From assembly GCF_016772475.1 (NCBI RefSeq), contig NZ_CP068595.1, positions 5,580,001 to 5,644,000 on the forward strand: a stretch of DNA of 64,000 nt, given 5' to 3'. Source of the DNA: Paenibacillus sonchi. Lineage in GTDB: Bacteria; Bacillota; Bacilli; Paenibacillales; Paenibacillaceae. A program made the translations under genes and the position numbers. The notes beneath the pieces were generated by a model. That model ran no database searches, was not told the origin of the DNA, and saw only the letters and a program-made list of their open reading frames with translations. This document shows, in pieces, positions 39,468-47,642 of this stretch (position 1 is the stretch's first letter; each line of letters opens with the position of its first letter).

Positions 39468-39647
39468 GCGGACAGGAAAGCCCTTATTCGGGGAGAATTC
39501 TTCCATTCCGCAGGACAAACGGACTGAGATGCCTTTATTTGTCCCTTTCCCTTTATTCCAGGCTCCATCGAACGATATAACGCCTCCTGAGTCCGTATCC
39601 GCTTAAAAAGGCAAGATTTTTGGCAAAATAAGGGCTCTTCAGTCCGC
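39468..39647. repeat. Four dispersed copies of a 20-bp CGGACT element in a 530-bp gene-free stretch
   Basis: Related units lie at 39468-39488 and 39519-39540 (plus) and 39576-39595 and 39627-39647 (minus), consensus about CGGACTSAGRAGSCCTTATT. Two point one way and two the other. No convincing gene lies in 39224-39755; the remainder of the gap shows nothing I can assign. Confidence 0.5.
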
Positions 39648-39755
39648 TGATGGAGCCAATACAACAAGAAAAGTAGCAGCCCGCCATTGTTACTAAAGAT
39701 TTTAAATTAATAGATGTCTTCGGAAGAGCCGAACCTTCACCTGTGGCTGATTTGA

Positions 39756-40151
39756 TTACTGCCGGTACTCTTTCTCGTCTCCAGTATTTCCACTGTACCT
39801 ATGGGCGTGGGGAGTTCTGCCGTTTATTGTTGTATACCCTTCAAAGCGGTGGTAATGCCCACCCGGCAAGGGAATTGCTGGTCCTGTAGTTCCCCTGATT
39901 AAGTGCGTATGTTGATCGTTAAATGATGTTTCTGCATAATAATTATGAACATGCGGAACACCGCTTGGAGCCGGCTCTGTTACTCCGGCGTAATGGTGGT
40001 AATGCCCATCATCAACTGTGGTATTTCCTTTAAAAGGATGAACATGAAGATTTACGGGTCTTCCGTCCCACGAATTAATAAAAAGTTTGTGCGAATGTTC
40101 GGAATCGGAATCACCGGAATGCATAACAAAGCCGGTTATTGGTATTTCCAT
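39756..40151 (-). CDS. YmaF-family histidine-rich protein
   Basis: This 131-residue soluble protein is built from repeated His motifs (SEHSHKLF, NLHVHPFKG, DGHYHHYAG, VPHVHNYYAE, QHTHLIRG, GGHYHRFEG, RTPHAHRYSG), the pattern of YmaF proteins of Bacillus. The spacing suggests metal binding, but the function is unknown. AGGTGG lies 6 bases before the ATG. It is a single-gene unit. Confidence 0.88.
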   Translation of the reverse strand: MEIPITGFVMHSGDSDSEHSHKLFINSWDGRPVNLHVHPFKGNTTVDDGHYHHYAGVTEPAPSGVPHVHNYYAETSFNDQHTHLIRGTTGPAIPLPGGHYHRFEGYTTINGRTPHAHRYSGNTGDEKEYRQ

Positions 40152-40253
40152 TAGTAACCACCTCTCCTTATCAACTGCTACATGCTATGAAAGAGGTGGT
40201 GTAAATGTTCAAATGTGTCTTGTACGAAAATATCACTAAATTGTGAAATCAGG

Positions 40254-41180
40254 CTATTCCTGTGTGTACGTGCTATCGCCCAGATACATGCGGATCACGA
40301 TATCCTGGTCATGATTGCCGAATCCAGCCCCATATAGCGTCAATCCTCCAATGTTAACGGAATTTTCGTCCACCGTAAAACGAAGTGTCCAGAATTGCTC
40401 CTTTAGCTTGATATCCTCAACCGTCACATCCGACATGCGCTCTCCATCCATAAATGTTCCTTGTGCGTCAATGCGTATCGTCTTCAACAATCCGTATTGA
40501 TTCACATTCCGATGCCACCATTCCGGTGTATATTTGCCGCGCGCCGCTCTCCCGAAGTCTGCCGGGCTTGTCCAAGTTCCAAGCCGGACACCGTTGAATG
40601 TGAATTGGATATCCGATAGCCAATGGTCTCTCAATCCGGGCGCTTCCGAAGCCAGCTCCATCGAAATTTCGATGGCCTCCGGAGTCTGATCCGGAAGCAG
40701 GTAGTTAGGTGTTTTATACTCTACGTAGCCCCTCCCGAACCACAAAATAGCAGCGTGAACACGCTCGGGATCAAGAAAGTAGCGAGGGTCGTCCCAAATT
40801 CCGATTTCTTTTTCCAGGGTCCCCAGCCCGCATGTAGGATGAACTTCAAAAGCGGTATAATGACCGACTGAAATCGTTTGCTCCTTTATTCTCGTGGTAT
40901 GGTTGGCGGATGGCAGCTCGACCTCGATGTTTTTTTGTTTCAGAAAACACAGTTTATGTGTCCCTCCATTTATACGCACCCTGCGGCAGCCGATTAATCC
41001 GGCTTGTTCGAGTTTTCGGATGTGCATGGTGACGATGGAAGGACTAAGGTCTAGCTTTGCTGCAATATCCTTCACATTAATCTCGCGGTCAGCGATGAAC
41101 CCCATAATTCTCCACCTGACTTCGCTGGCCAGCGCTTCATATAATAGCAGGAACTCCGGGTCCCCATTCGCTTTTATCAT
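40254..41180 (-). CDS. ArsR-type winged-helix regulator with a long C-terminal domain
   Basis: This protein of about 308 residues has an N-terminal winged helix (LLYEALASEVRWRIMGFIADREINVKDIAAKLDLSPSIVTMHIRKLEQAGLI split across the domain) and about 210 residues of beta-rich C-terminal domain of unknown ligand. I choose ATG 41180, with AGGAG 9 bases upstream. It is divergent from the GH43 gene; the palindrome at 41221-41235 and a partial copy at 41318-41330 are probable operators. A sugar-responsive repressor of the glycosidase is the natural inference. Confidence 0.8.
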   Translation of the reverse strand: MIKANGDPEFLLLYEALASEVRWRIMGFIADREINVKDIAAKLDLSPSIVTMHIRKLEQAGLIGCRRVRINGGTHKLCFLKQKNIEVELPSANHTTRIKEQTISVGHYTAFEVHPTCGLGTLEKEIGIWDDPRYFLDPERVHAAILWFGRGYVEYKTPNYLLPDQTPEAIEISMELASEAPGLRDHWLSDIQFTFNGVRLGTWTSPADFGRAARGKYTPEWWHRNVNQYGLLKTIRIDAQGTFMDGERMSDVTVEDIKLKEQFWTLRFTVDENSVNIGGLTLYGAGFGNHDQDIVIRMYLGDSTYTQE

Positions 41181-41220
41181 TAATATAATCTCCTGACCGT
41201 TATCGATTGAAATCATATAT

Positions 41221-41330
41221 ATGTTAATTTAACATGAAACTCCAGTCCGGTTCCATTGAATTTTGCGGGTTAATAGTGTTTAATTTTCTTAATCCCCAGC
41301 CTATTGAATTCTTATTTATGTTAATTTAAA
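41221..41330. promoter_or_regulatory. ATGTTAA-T-TTAACAT operator and partial second copy
   Basis: A perfect 15-bp palindrome lies at 41221-41235. ATGTTAATTTAA recurs at 41318-41330, immediately before the GH43 ribosome site. Both lie between the divergent regulator and the enzyme gene. Confidence 0.65.
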
Positions 41331-41344
41331 AAAGAGGTGGACAA

Positions 41345-42841
41345 TTGAAATACAATAACCCGGTCATTAAAGGTTTCTACCCCGACCCAAGCGTTTGCAA
41401 AGTGGACAACACCTATTATTTGGTCTGCAGTTCCTTTCAGTATTTCCCTGGAGTGCCGATTTTTGAAAGTAAAGACCTGATTAATTGGGTACAAATCGGT
41501 CATTGCCTAACCCGGACAAGCCAGGTTCAGTTAGACACTGTGGACAGTTCCGGCGGCGTCTTTGCTCCCACCCTGCGTTACAACAACGGCCGATTCTACA
41601 TGACAACTACCAATGATACTACACGCCAGAATTTCTATGTCTGGACTGATGATATTTACGGTGAATGGTCTGAACCCATTCATGTGGATCAAGGGGGAAT
41701 CGATCCGGATTTATACTTTGAAGACAGCAAAACGTACTTCATGAGCAATGGGACAGATGATTATGGAGTTGGAGGTATTATCCAGTGCGAAATTGAAATT
41801 GAAACCGGACACAAGCTGACACCTAGCCGCTCGGTATGGCAGGGATCGGGCGGAAGATATCTGGAAAGCCCTCATTTGTACAAAATTCACGGACGATATT
41901 ACCTCTTGGCAGCTGAGGGAGGAACCGAATATGGACATATGATCACATATGCACGGGCGGATTCTCCTTCCGGCCCGTTCGAAGACTATTCGAATAATCC
42001 CGTACTGACCAATCGTAATTTAGGCGGTTATGAACTGCAAGGGGTAGGACACGGGGATCTGGTTCAAGACTCAGATAAGAATTGGTGGCTTATTCATCTC
42101 GGATTCCGGCAGACCGGACAGTATCTTACGTATCATCACTTGGGACGCGAGGTATTTCTGACCCCAGTTACTTTTGGTGATGACGGCTGGTTTACAGCAG
42201 GTCATAGTGGCACCACTCTTATGAGCTTCGAGACAGAGCGTATCGCAGACACCATCATTCAACAAGAGAAAAAGGTCTTCACGTTTGAGAACACTGACTG
42301 GAATCTGGACTGGTGTTATCTGCGTCATCCGGTCCCAGGAAATTATCTGTTAGAACCCGATAAAATCCGGCTCAAAGGAACTGGAGTGACGCTGGATACT
42401 CCCTCCTCCCCGACCTTTATCGGGATTCGCCAGAAAGACTTCAACGGAGTGATTTCATGCCGTATCAGCCTTACTAACGGCGAAGCCGGTATCACTCTCT
42501 ATATGGACGAAAATCACCATTATGATCTGGCCTTGCGTAACCATGATCACGGATACGAGATTATTGAACGGCTGAATGTCGGGGATATTAAATCAATTGA
42601 AAAAGCTGTAGAGCTGGGCCACTGCAACTCTGCAACCCTGGTTATCAAATCTAATCCTACTCACTATCACTTCTATGCTCAAATCGATGATACCGAGATT
42701 TTACTTGGATCTGCGCACACGAAATATCTCTCCTCAGAAGTAGCAGGAGGGTTCACCGGTGTACTGATCGGGATGTATGTCACTGGTGAAAGTCCCGATT
42801 CCCATGCGGAATTTACAGATTTCAGCTGTGAATACTATTAA
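41345..42841 (+). CDS. Glycoside hydrolase family 43 beta-xylosidase/arabinofuranosidase
   Basis: This 498-residue cytoplasmic enzyme has no signal peptide. It has a five-bladed propeller with the catalytic base Asp in GFYPDPSVCKVDNTYYLVCSSF, the pKa-modulating Asp in GGIDPDLYFED and the acid Glu in YLESPHLYKIHG. A C-terminal beta-sandwich follows, as in XynB-type GH43 enzymes. It hydrolyses xylo- or arabino-oligosaccharides. The start is TTG 41345, with GAGG 7 bases before. The divergent ArsR-type gene and operators upstream suggest substrate-controlled expression. Confidence 0.93.
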   Translation: MKYNNPVIKGFYPDPSVCKVDNTYYLVCSSFQYFPGVPIFESKDLINWVQIGHCLTRTSQVQLDTVDSSGGVFAPTLRYNNGRFYMTTTNDTTRQNFYVWTDDIYGEWSEPIHVDQGGIDPDLYFEDSKTYFMSNGTDDYGVGGIIQCEIEIETGHKLTPSRSVWQGSGGRYLESPHLYKIHGRYYLLAAEGGTEYGHMITYARADSPSGPFEDYSNNPVLTNRNLGGYELQGVGHGDLVQDSDKNWWLIHLGFRQTGQYLTYHHLGREVFLTPVTFGDDGWFTAGHSGTTLMSFETERIADTIIQQEKKVFTFENTDWNLDWCYLRHPVPGNYLLEPDKIRLKGTGVTLDTPSSPTFIGIRQKDFNGVISCRISLTNGEAGITLYMDENHHYDLALRNHDHGYEIIERLNVGDIKSIEKAVELGHCNSATLVIKSNPTHYHFYAQIDDTEILLGSAHTKYLSSEVAGGFTGVLIGMYVTGESPDSHAEFTDFSCEYY

Positions 42842-42843
42842 TG

Positions 42844-42884
42844 AAACGGGTGCCGTCCGTTTAAGGACGGCATAGCCGTTTCTA
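42844..42884 (+). terminator. Probable terminator of the GH43 gene
   Basis: The inner stem GCCGTCC-gtttaa-GGACGGC (42852-42871) is extended by AAACGG/CCGTTT, followed by TTTCTACTTG. It lies directly behind the stop codon. Confidence 0.65.
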
Positions 42885-42939
42885 CTTGTCCCGTAATTCA
42901 ATCATCCGGCCGGGTTAGAGGCAAATCCTCTAGCCCGGA

Positions 42940-45195
42940 TTACATCAAATATCTCCCCGTGATTGACTGCTCTGCATGAATGATCTGCTGAGGTGTACCC
43001 TCGAACACCACTTGACCACCCTTACTGCCTCCATCCGGTCCCATATCGATCATCCAATCCGCCTGGCTGACCACATCGAGGTTATGCTCGATGACGATTA
43101 CCGTATTGCCGGCATCCACGAGGCGGTTCATGATCTCCAGCAGGTGACCGATATCTGACATATGCAGGCCGGTCGTCGGCTCGTCCATCACATAGATGCT
43201 GCCCTTCTTGTGCAGCTCGCTTGCCAGCTTGATGCGCTGGCATTCCCCACCCGAAAGTGTGCTTAACGGCTGGCCGAGTGTAATATAGTTCAGGCCCACA
43301 TCGCTCATCGCCTGGAGCTTGCGCACAACCTCTTTTAGCTGAAAGAATTCCAATGCCTGCTCCACAGTCATCTCCAGGACTTCTGCAATGGACTTGCCGT
43401 TCAGCTTGTACGCGAGCACCTCTTCCTTGAACCGTCTGCCTCCGCATACTTCACAAGGCAGTTTCACGCTGTCGAGAAATGCCAGGTCTGTATACACAAC
43501 ACCCAGTCCTTGACAGTTCTCGCAGGCCCCTTTGGAGTTGAAGCTGAACAAGCCCTGACTCACCTTGTTGGCAGAAGCAAACGCCTTGCGCACATCATCC
43601 ATAATGCCCGTGTAGGTCGCAGGATTCGAGCGTGTTGACACTCCTACCGCCGATTGGTCGATGACAATCGCCTCCGGATGCTGACTCAGGAATACTTCGT
43701 TAATGAGGGTACTCTTCCCCGAACCGGCGACACCTGTAACAACTGTCAGCACTCCGGTTGGAATATCTACACTCACGTTCTGCAGGTTGTGCAATGTGGC
43801 ATCTTTGATGGACAGCTTGCCGGATGGCTGTCTGCAATCCTGCTTCAGTTGGAGCGGCCGCTTCAAATGGGTGCCTGTCAGCGTGCCTGCCTCCAGCAAG
43901 CCCCCGAAGCTTCCTTCATATACGATGGTACCGCCGCGGCTGCCAGCGTAAGGACCAACATCGACGATATGATCCGCCACCTTGATCACATCCGGGTCAT
44001 GCTCGACGACAATCACGGTATTACCCTTGTCGCGCAGCTTCTGCAGCAATTCATTTAACCGGTGCACATCGCGGGGGTGCAATCCGACGCTGGGTTCATC
44101 GAAGATGTAAGTGGCATCCACCAGACTGCCGCTGAGGTGCTTCACCATCTTGACGCGCTGCGACTCGCCGCCGGACAATGTATCCGTCTCCCGGTCCAGT
44201 GTCAAATAGTCCAGTCCGATATCCACCAGATGCTGCAGCCGCTCCGTCAGTGCCTTGATGACCGGCGCGGCGATGGGATCATCAATCTCCCGGATGACAC
44301 GGATCAACTGTCCGACCTCCATCGAAGACAGGTCTGCGATGTTGAGTCCATTGATCCTGCAGCCGAGCGCCTCCTGGCTGAGTCTCGCACCACGGCAGCT
44401 GTTGCAAGGACCCTCGGAGATATACGGCGCAACAGCCCGCTGTGTGCGCTCGGACTTGGTCTTCAAGTCCTGCTTGATGTATTTGTTGGTGAACTTCTCG
44501 ATGACGCCTTCCACTGTAATGTTCGTCGCCTTCCCGGCAAAATCCATTTTAACTTTCCGTGCCTTGCCGTACAGCAGTAACTCCAGCTCTTCCTCCGAAT
44601 AATCGCATAACTTCTTATCGGGATCAAAGGACCCTGAATTCACAAGCATGTTCCAGTCCCAGCCGTCCACCGAATAGTCCGGCAGCATAATTGCCCCTTC
44701 AAGGAGCGATCTTGACATATCCAGCGCCTTGCTCATGTCTACTCCCAGCCTGCGGCCGATGCCGCTGCACTCGGGACACATGCCTTGCGGATCGTTGAAG
44801 GAAAACATATGCGCTTGTCCAACATAAGGCTGGCCCACCCGGGAGAAGAGAAGACGGAGAATCGGAGAGATATCGGTAATCGTGCCCATCGTGGAATGGG
44901 AACCGCCGCCTAGGCGCTTCTGATCCACAATAACAGCCATGCTCAGGTTCTCGATCGCGTCCGTATCCGGTTGGGGAACACGGGGCAGGAAATTGCGCAC
45001 AAACATGCTGAAGTTCTCATTCAGCAGCCTCGTGGATTCTGCGGCAATGGTATCAAAGACAATCGATGACTTGCCCGATCCGGATACTCCGGTGAAGATC
45101 GTGATCTTCCGCTTAGGGATGCGCAGAGATACGTTCTTGAGATTGTTTTCTCTCGCACCCGAGATTACGATATACTCCTGGTTCGATTCACTCAT
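42940..45195 (-). CDS. UvrA-like ABC protein (UvrA2/DrrC type)
   Basis: This protein of about 751 residues has two ABC modules, GVSGSGKSS and GVAGSGKST, signatures LSGGESQRVKM and LSGGECQRIKL, Walker B YIFDEPSVGLHP and YVMDEPTTGLHM, and zinc-finger pairs (CPECSGIG, CNSCRGAR, CENCQGLG, CEVCGGRRF). It is about 190 residues shorter than housekeeping UvrA and fits the UvrA-like group linked to tolerance of DNA-binding drugs. I choose ATG 45195 (MSESNQ), with GGAAGG 9 bases before. Two tiny leader ORFs precede it. Confidence 0.9.
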   Translation of the reverse strand: MSESNQEYIVISGARENNLKNVSLRIPKRKITIFTGVSGSGKSSIVFDTIAAESTRLLNENFSMFVRNFLPRVPQPDTDAIENLSMAVIVDQKRLGGGSHSTMGTITDISPILRLLFSRVGQPYVGQAHMFSFNDPQGMCPECSGIGRRLGVDMSKALDMSRSLLEGAIMLPDYSVDGWDWNMLVNSGSFDPDKKLCDYSEEELELLLYGKARKVKMDFAGKATNITVEGVIEKFTNKYIKQDLKTKSERTQRAVAPYISEGPCNSCRGARLSQEALGCRINGLNIADLSSMEVGQLIRVIREIDDPIAAPVIKALTERLQHLVDIGLDYLTLDRETDTLSGGESQRVKMVKHLSGSLVDATYIFDEPSVGLHPRDVHRLNELLQKLRDKGNTVIVVEHDPDVIKVADHIVDVGPYAGSRGGTIVYEGSFGGLLEAGTLTGTHLKRPLQLKQDCRQPSGKLSIKDATLHNLQNVSVDIPTGVLTVVTGVAGSGKSTLINEVFLSQHPEAIVIDQSAVGVSTRSNPATYTGIMDDVRKAFASANKVSQGLFSFNSKGACENCQGLGVVYTDLAFLDSVKLPCEVCGGRRFKEEVLAYKLNGKSIAEVLEMTVEQALEFFQLKEVVRKLQAMSDVGLNYITLGQPLSTLSGGECQRIKLASELHKKGSIYVMDEPTTGLHMSDIGHLLEIMNRLVDAGNTVIVIEHNLDVVSQADWMIDMGPDGGSKGGQVVFEGTPQQIIHAEQSITGRYLM

Positions 45196-45279
45196 GTTCA
45201 TCATCCTTCCGGGTAGTATTAATTACTGCTGTCCAACTCATTCTTCTTCCTCATCTAATAGTTTGTTCAAGCGCGGCAT
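45188..45279 (-). other. Overlapping leader micro-ORFs before the uvrA-like gene
   Basis: A 13-codon ORF (45279-45238, MPRLNKLLDEEEE) ends in TGA, overlapping as ATGA the start of a 17-codon ORF (45241-45188, MSWTAVINTTRKDDEHE). The second has GAGG 7 bases upstream and runs across the uvrA-like ATG in another frame. TTTACA-N18-TATAAT upstream is the likely promoter. Confidence 0.45.
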
Positions 45280-45476
45280 AGCCTCCTAATCATGAATTTG
45301 ATTATAGGGCACCATTTGGAGTCATGTAAACAATTTTATAGCCCCATGGCCACAATGCAGTTAAGGGATTTCAATGTGCATTTCAGCCAAAAGCGATTTA
45401 TTCCCGCCGAAAAGCTTGTATGATAGTTAGTAAGGGTTCCAGAATGACGGCGTTAGAAATGAGAGGTGTAACTCCT

Positions 45477-46228
45477 ATGTACCGGGTGGCTATTTGCGAT
45501 GATGAGGACAAACAGAGAGAGTTAGTTAAAGGCATGCTGATAGCTTTGTCTATCAAGGCAAATATCAATTTTGAAATGGAGGAATTCAATTCGGGGAGCA
45601 GCTTGCAGCTCATTATGAGCATAATGAACCTCCCTTTCACATTTTAATATTGGATGTTGAAATGGCAGGGATCAACGGGATCCAGACTGCCCGGCGGATA
45701 AGAGGGTTAAAACATCTGGATGAGCAAATTATTTTTCTGACAAATTACCCGGAATATATGGTGGAAAGCTTTGATGTGATGACTTTCCAGTATTTAATCA
45801 AGCCCATTGCTCCCCAGATCTTTGAGGAAAAGGTCATTAAGTTATGCCAATACTTCCAGGCCCTTGAGAAAAAGTTTATGATCATCAAGTCGGCCTATGA
45901 AGAGGTTGTGCTGAAGTATGATGATATCATTGCCATCGAGGCTGCCAAAAGCTTAACTATAAAAAGCAAACTGAATTTTATTACCCTTAATCAACTCTAT
46001 GAAGGCAAAGGCATTCTTGCCGAGTATGCGCTGGCACTCAAAGACAATCATTTCCTGCAGATCCACCGTTCGGTGATCATTAATCTGCTTCATGTGCGAA
46101 AGTTCTCCAGCGGAGTTGTGCTTATGACGGGTGGGATGGAATTCCCGATTGGCCGCTCTAAATTGAAAGAGGTAAAAGACTATTACACCAAATTTATGAT
46201 TATGAAGGTCCACGGATATGATCGCTGA
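45477..46228 (+). pseudogene. LytTR (AgrA-type) response regulator, frameshifted
   Basis: The first frame encodes a receiver start (MYRVAICDDEDKQRELVKG). A second frame holds the rest: phosphorylatable Asp in HILILDVEMAGINGIQTARR, PEYMVESFDVMTFQYLIKPI, then a LytTR DNA-binding domain (IIAIEAAKSLTIKS...FLQIHRSVIINLLHV). The frames would join if the G4 run at 45593-45596 were G5. As written, the product ends after about 57 residues. Its 3' end overlaps the kinase gene by 11 bases, so it is the cognate regulator of an Agr-like pair. Confidence 0.85.
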
Positions 46229-47516
46229 CAATTGGTTGGTTGTGCTGTGTGTTGAGGTTGTCATGGGCCTTCAGATCCTGTATTTCTTTAACTCGGTGTT
46301 CGGCAAGTCTGCCCAAAAACATAAACGGTGGATGTACTTTCTGGTTTTCGGAGTGCTTGGTTACGTGTATCTCTCTGTTCCGGTTCCCTTTCAGATCTCT
46401 TCGATCCTGGCTTTAGTGGTCATTTTCTGTTTGGCGGAAGCCTATAACGTGGAAATCAAGACAAAGATTATTTTTACCGTGCTTTATGGCGTGTTAATGT
46501 CTATCATTAATATGATTTCGATCTATTTTTTTTATGTATTGGATTCGGTTGACCTTAACAGGCTTGATACAGTAGATGATCAGAACCAGTTTCTCTTATT
46601 CAAGGCAACTCTGCTCAGCTTTACGATGATGTTTGCCGTCATTCAGATTATCCGGCTGATTGCCAAACGCAGGAGCTTCTCCCTGCACTACCGTTACTAT
46701 ATATTGCTTATCCTCATCCCTATCATCAGTATCTACCAGCTTAATGTACTCACAAATTACAATGAGATGAACATCCATTATTTTATTTCCGCTATCGGCT
46801 TTCTGTTTATAAACGTGATGATCATCTATATTTTTGATACGATTGTTGATAAATTTCAGTTCAAGCATGAGAATGCCCGGCTGGAGCAGCAGATGGACTA
46901 TCAGGACGCAAATTACGAAAAAACTGTGCACAGCTTTAAATCGATCAAAAGGATCATTCACGACACGAACCAGCAGTTGCTTTATATCGAGGAATGCATT
47001 AAGCGAAATGAGCCGGCGGCAGCACTGGAGCATATCCGAACGACGTTAAATAAAGTCGAAGGCGCCTATCAGAGGGTTAATACAGGCCATTTGGTGATCG
47101 ATGCCCTCGTGACAAACACGCTTAACATCGGACAAGCGAATGGCATACGGATAGATACGAAGCTGAACCTGTTTTCTCCTGAGCTCTCTATAGACCGCTA
47201 TGACCTATGCGTCGTGCTCGGAAATATGCTGGATAATGCGATAGAAGCCTCCAAACAGGTGAAAATCGCAGAGGACCGGTACGTGGTGATCACTATCTTT
47301 TCCAATGACACCGCCCTGTTCATCCACATTGTTAATTATATGGAGCAGGATGTCGCCTATTTTCGCAGCCAAAAACCAAACCCGGAGAATCACGGCATCG
47401 GACTGACGAACATCGCCAGAATATGCGACAAATACGGCGGACATATGACTATTGAAACCAAGCAAAAAACCTTTCACAATATGGTCATGCTGCCCTTTTG
47501 GACGAGCAATCCCTAG
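46218..47516 (+). CDS. AgrC-like sensor histidine kinase (GHKL/HATPase_c_5)
   Basis: This 432-residue protein has six or seven N-terminal membrane helices (to about residue 210), a coiled linker and the acceptor His in RIIHDTNQQLLYIEECI. The compact ATPase domain has VVLGNMLDNAIEAS and NHGIGLTNIARICDKYGG. This layout senses peptide signals in Agr/Com systems. No agrB/agrD-like gene is adjacent, so the signal may be made elsewhere. The terminator stem overlaps its stop codon. Confidence 0.88.
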   Translation: MIADNWLVVLCVEVVMGLQILYFFNSVFGKSAQKHKRWMYFLVFGVLGYVYLSVPVPFQISSILALVVIFCLAEAYNVEIKTKIIFTVLYGVLMSIINMISIYFFYVLDSVDLNRLDTVDDQNQFLLFKATLLSFTMMFAVIQIIRLIAKRRSFSLHYRYYILLILIPIISIYQLNVLTNYNEMNIHYFISAIGFLFINVMIIYIFDTIVDKFQFKHENARLEQQMDYQDANYEKTVHSFKSIKRIIHDTNQQLLYIEECIKRNEPAAALEHIRTTLNKVEGAYQRVNTGHLVIDALVTNTLNIGQANGIRIDTKLNLFSPELSIDRYDLCVVLGNMLDNAIEASKQVKIAEDRYVVITIFSNDTALFIHIVNYMEQDVAYFRSQKPNPENHGIGLTNIARICDKYGGHMTIETKQKTFHNMVMLPFWTSNP

Positions 47517-47544
47517 ACAGGCTGTTGTTTAGGGATTGTTTTTT
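47507..47544 (+). terminator. Intrinsic terminator of the Agr-like operon
   Basis: CAATCCCTA (containing the kinase TAG stop) pairs with TAGGGATTG across a 14-base loop, followed by TTTTTT. Confidence 0.8.
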
Positions 47545-47642
47545 GGCGTTTCAGGGTGTTTTTGCATATTCCCCGCCTCCTCTCTTGTATGCTGAATACC
47601 AGCCAGATAAATACACTTAAGGATGCGAAGGAGGAAGTTAGA

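Noticed and set aside
39446..39667. 73-codon ORF in the 39.2-39.8 kb gap
   Set aside because: It consists mainly of the repeat units described there and has no ribosome site.
40205..40246. 13-codon ORF (MFKCVLYENITKL) with a good AGAGGTGG site
   Set aside because: Too short to support alone; no signal peptide, no neighbouring receptor or processing gene.
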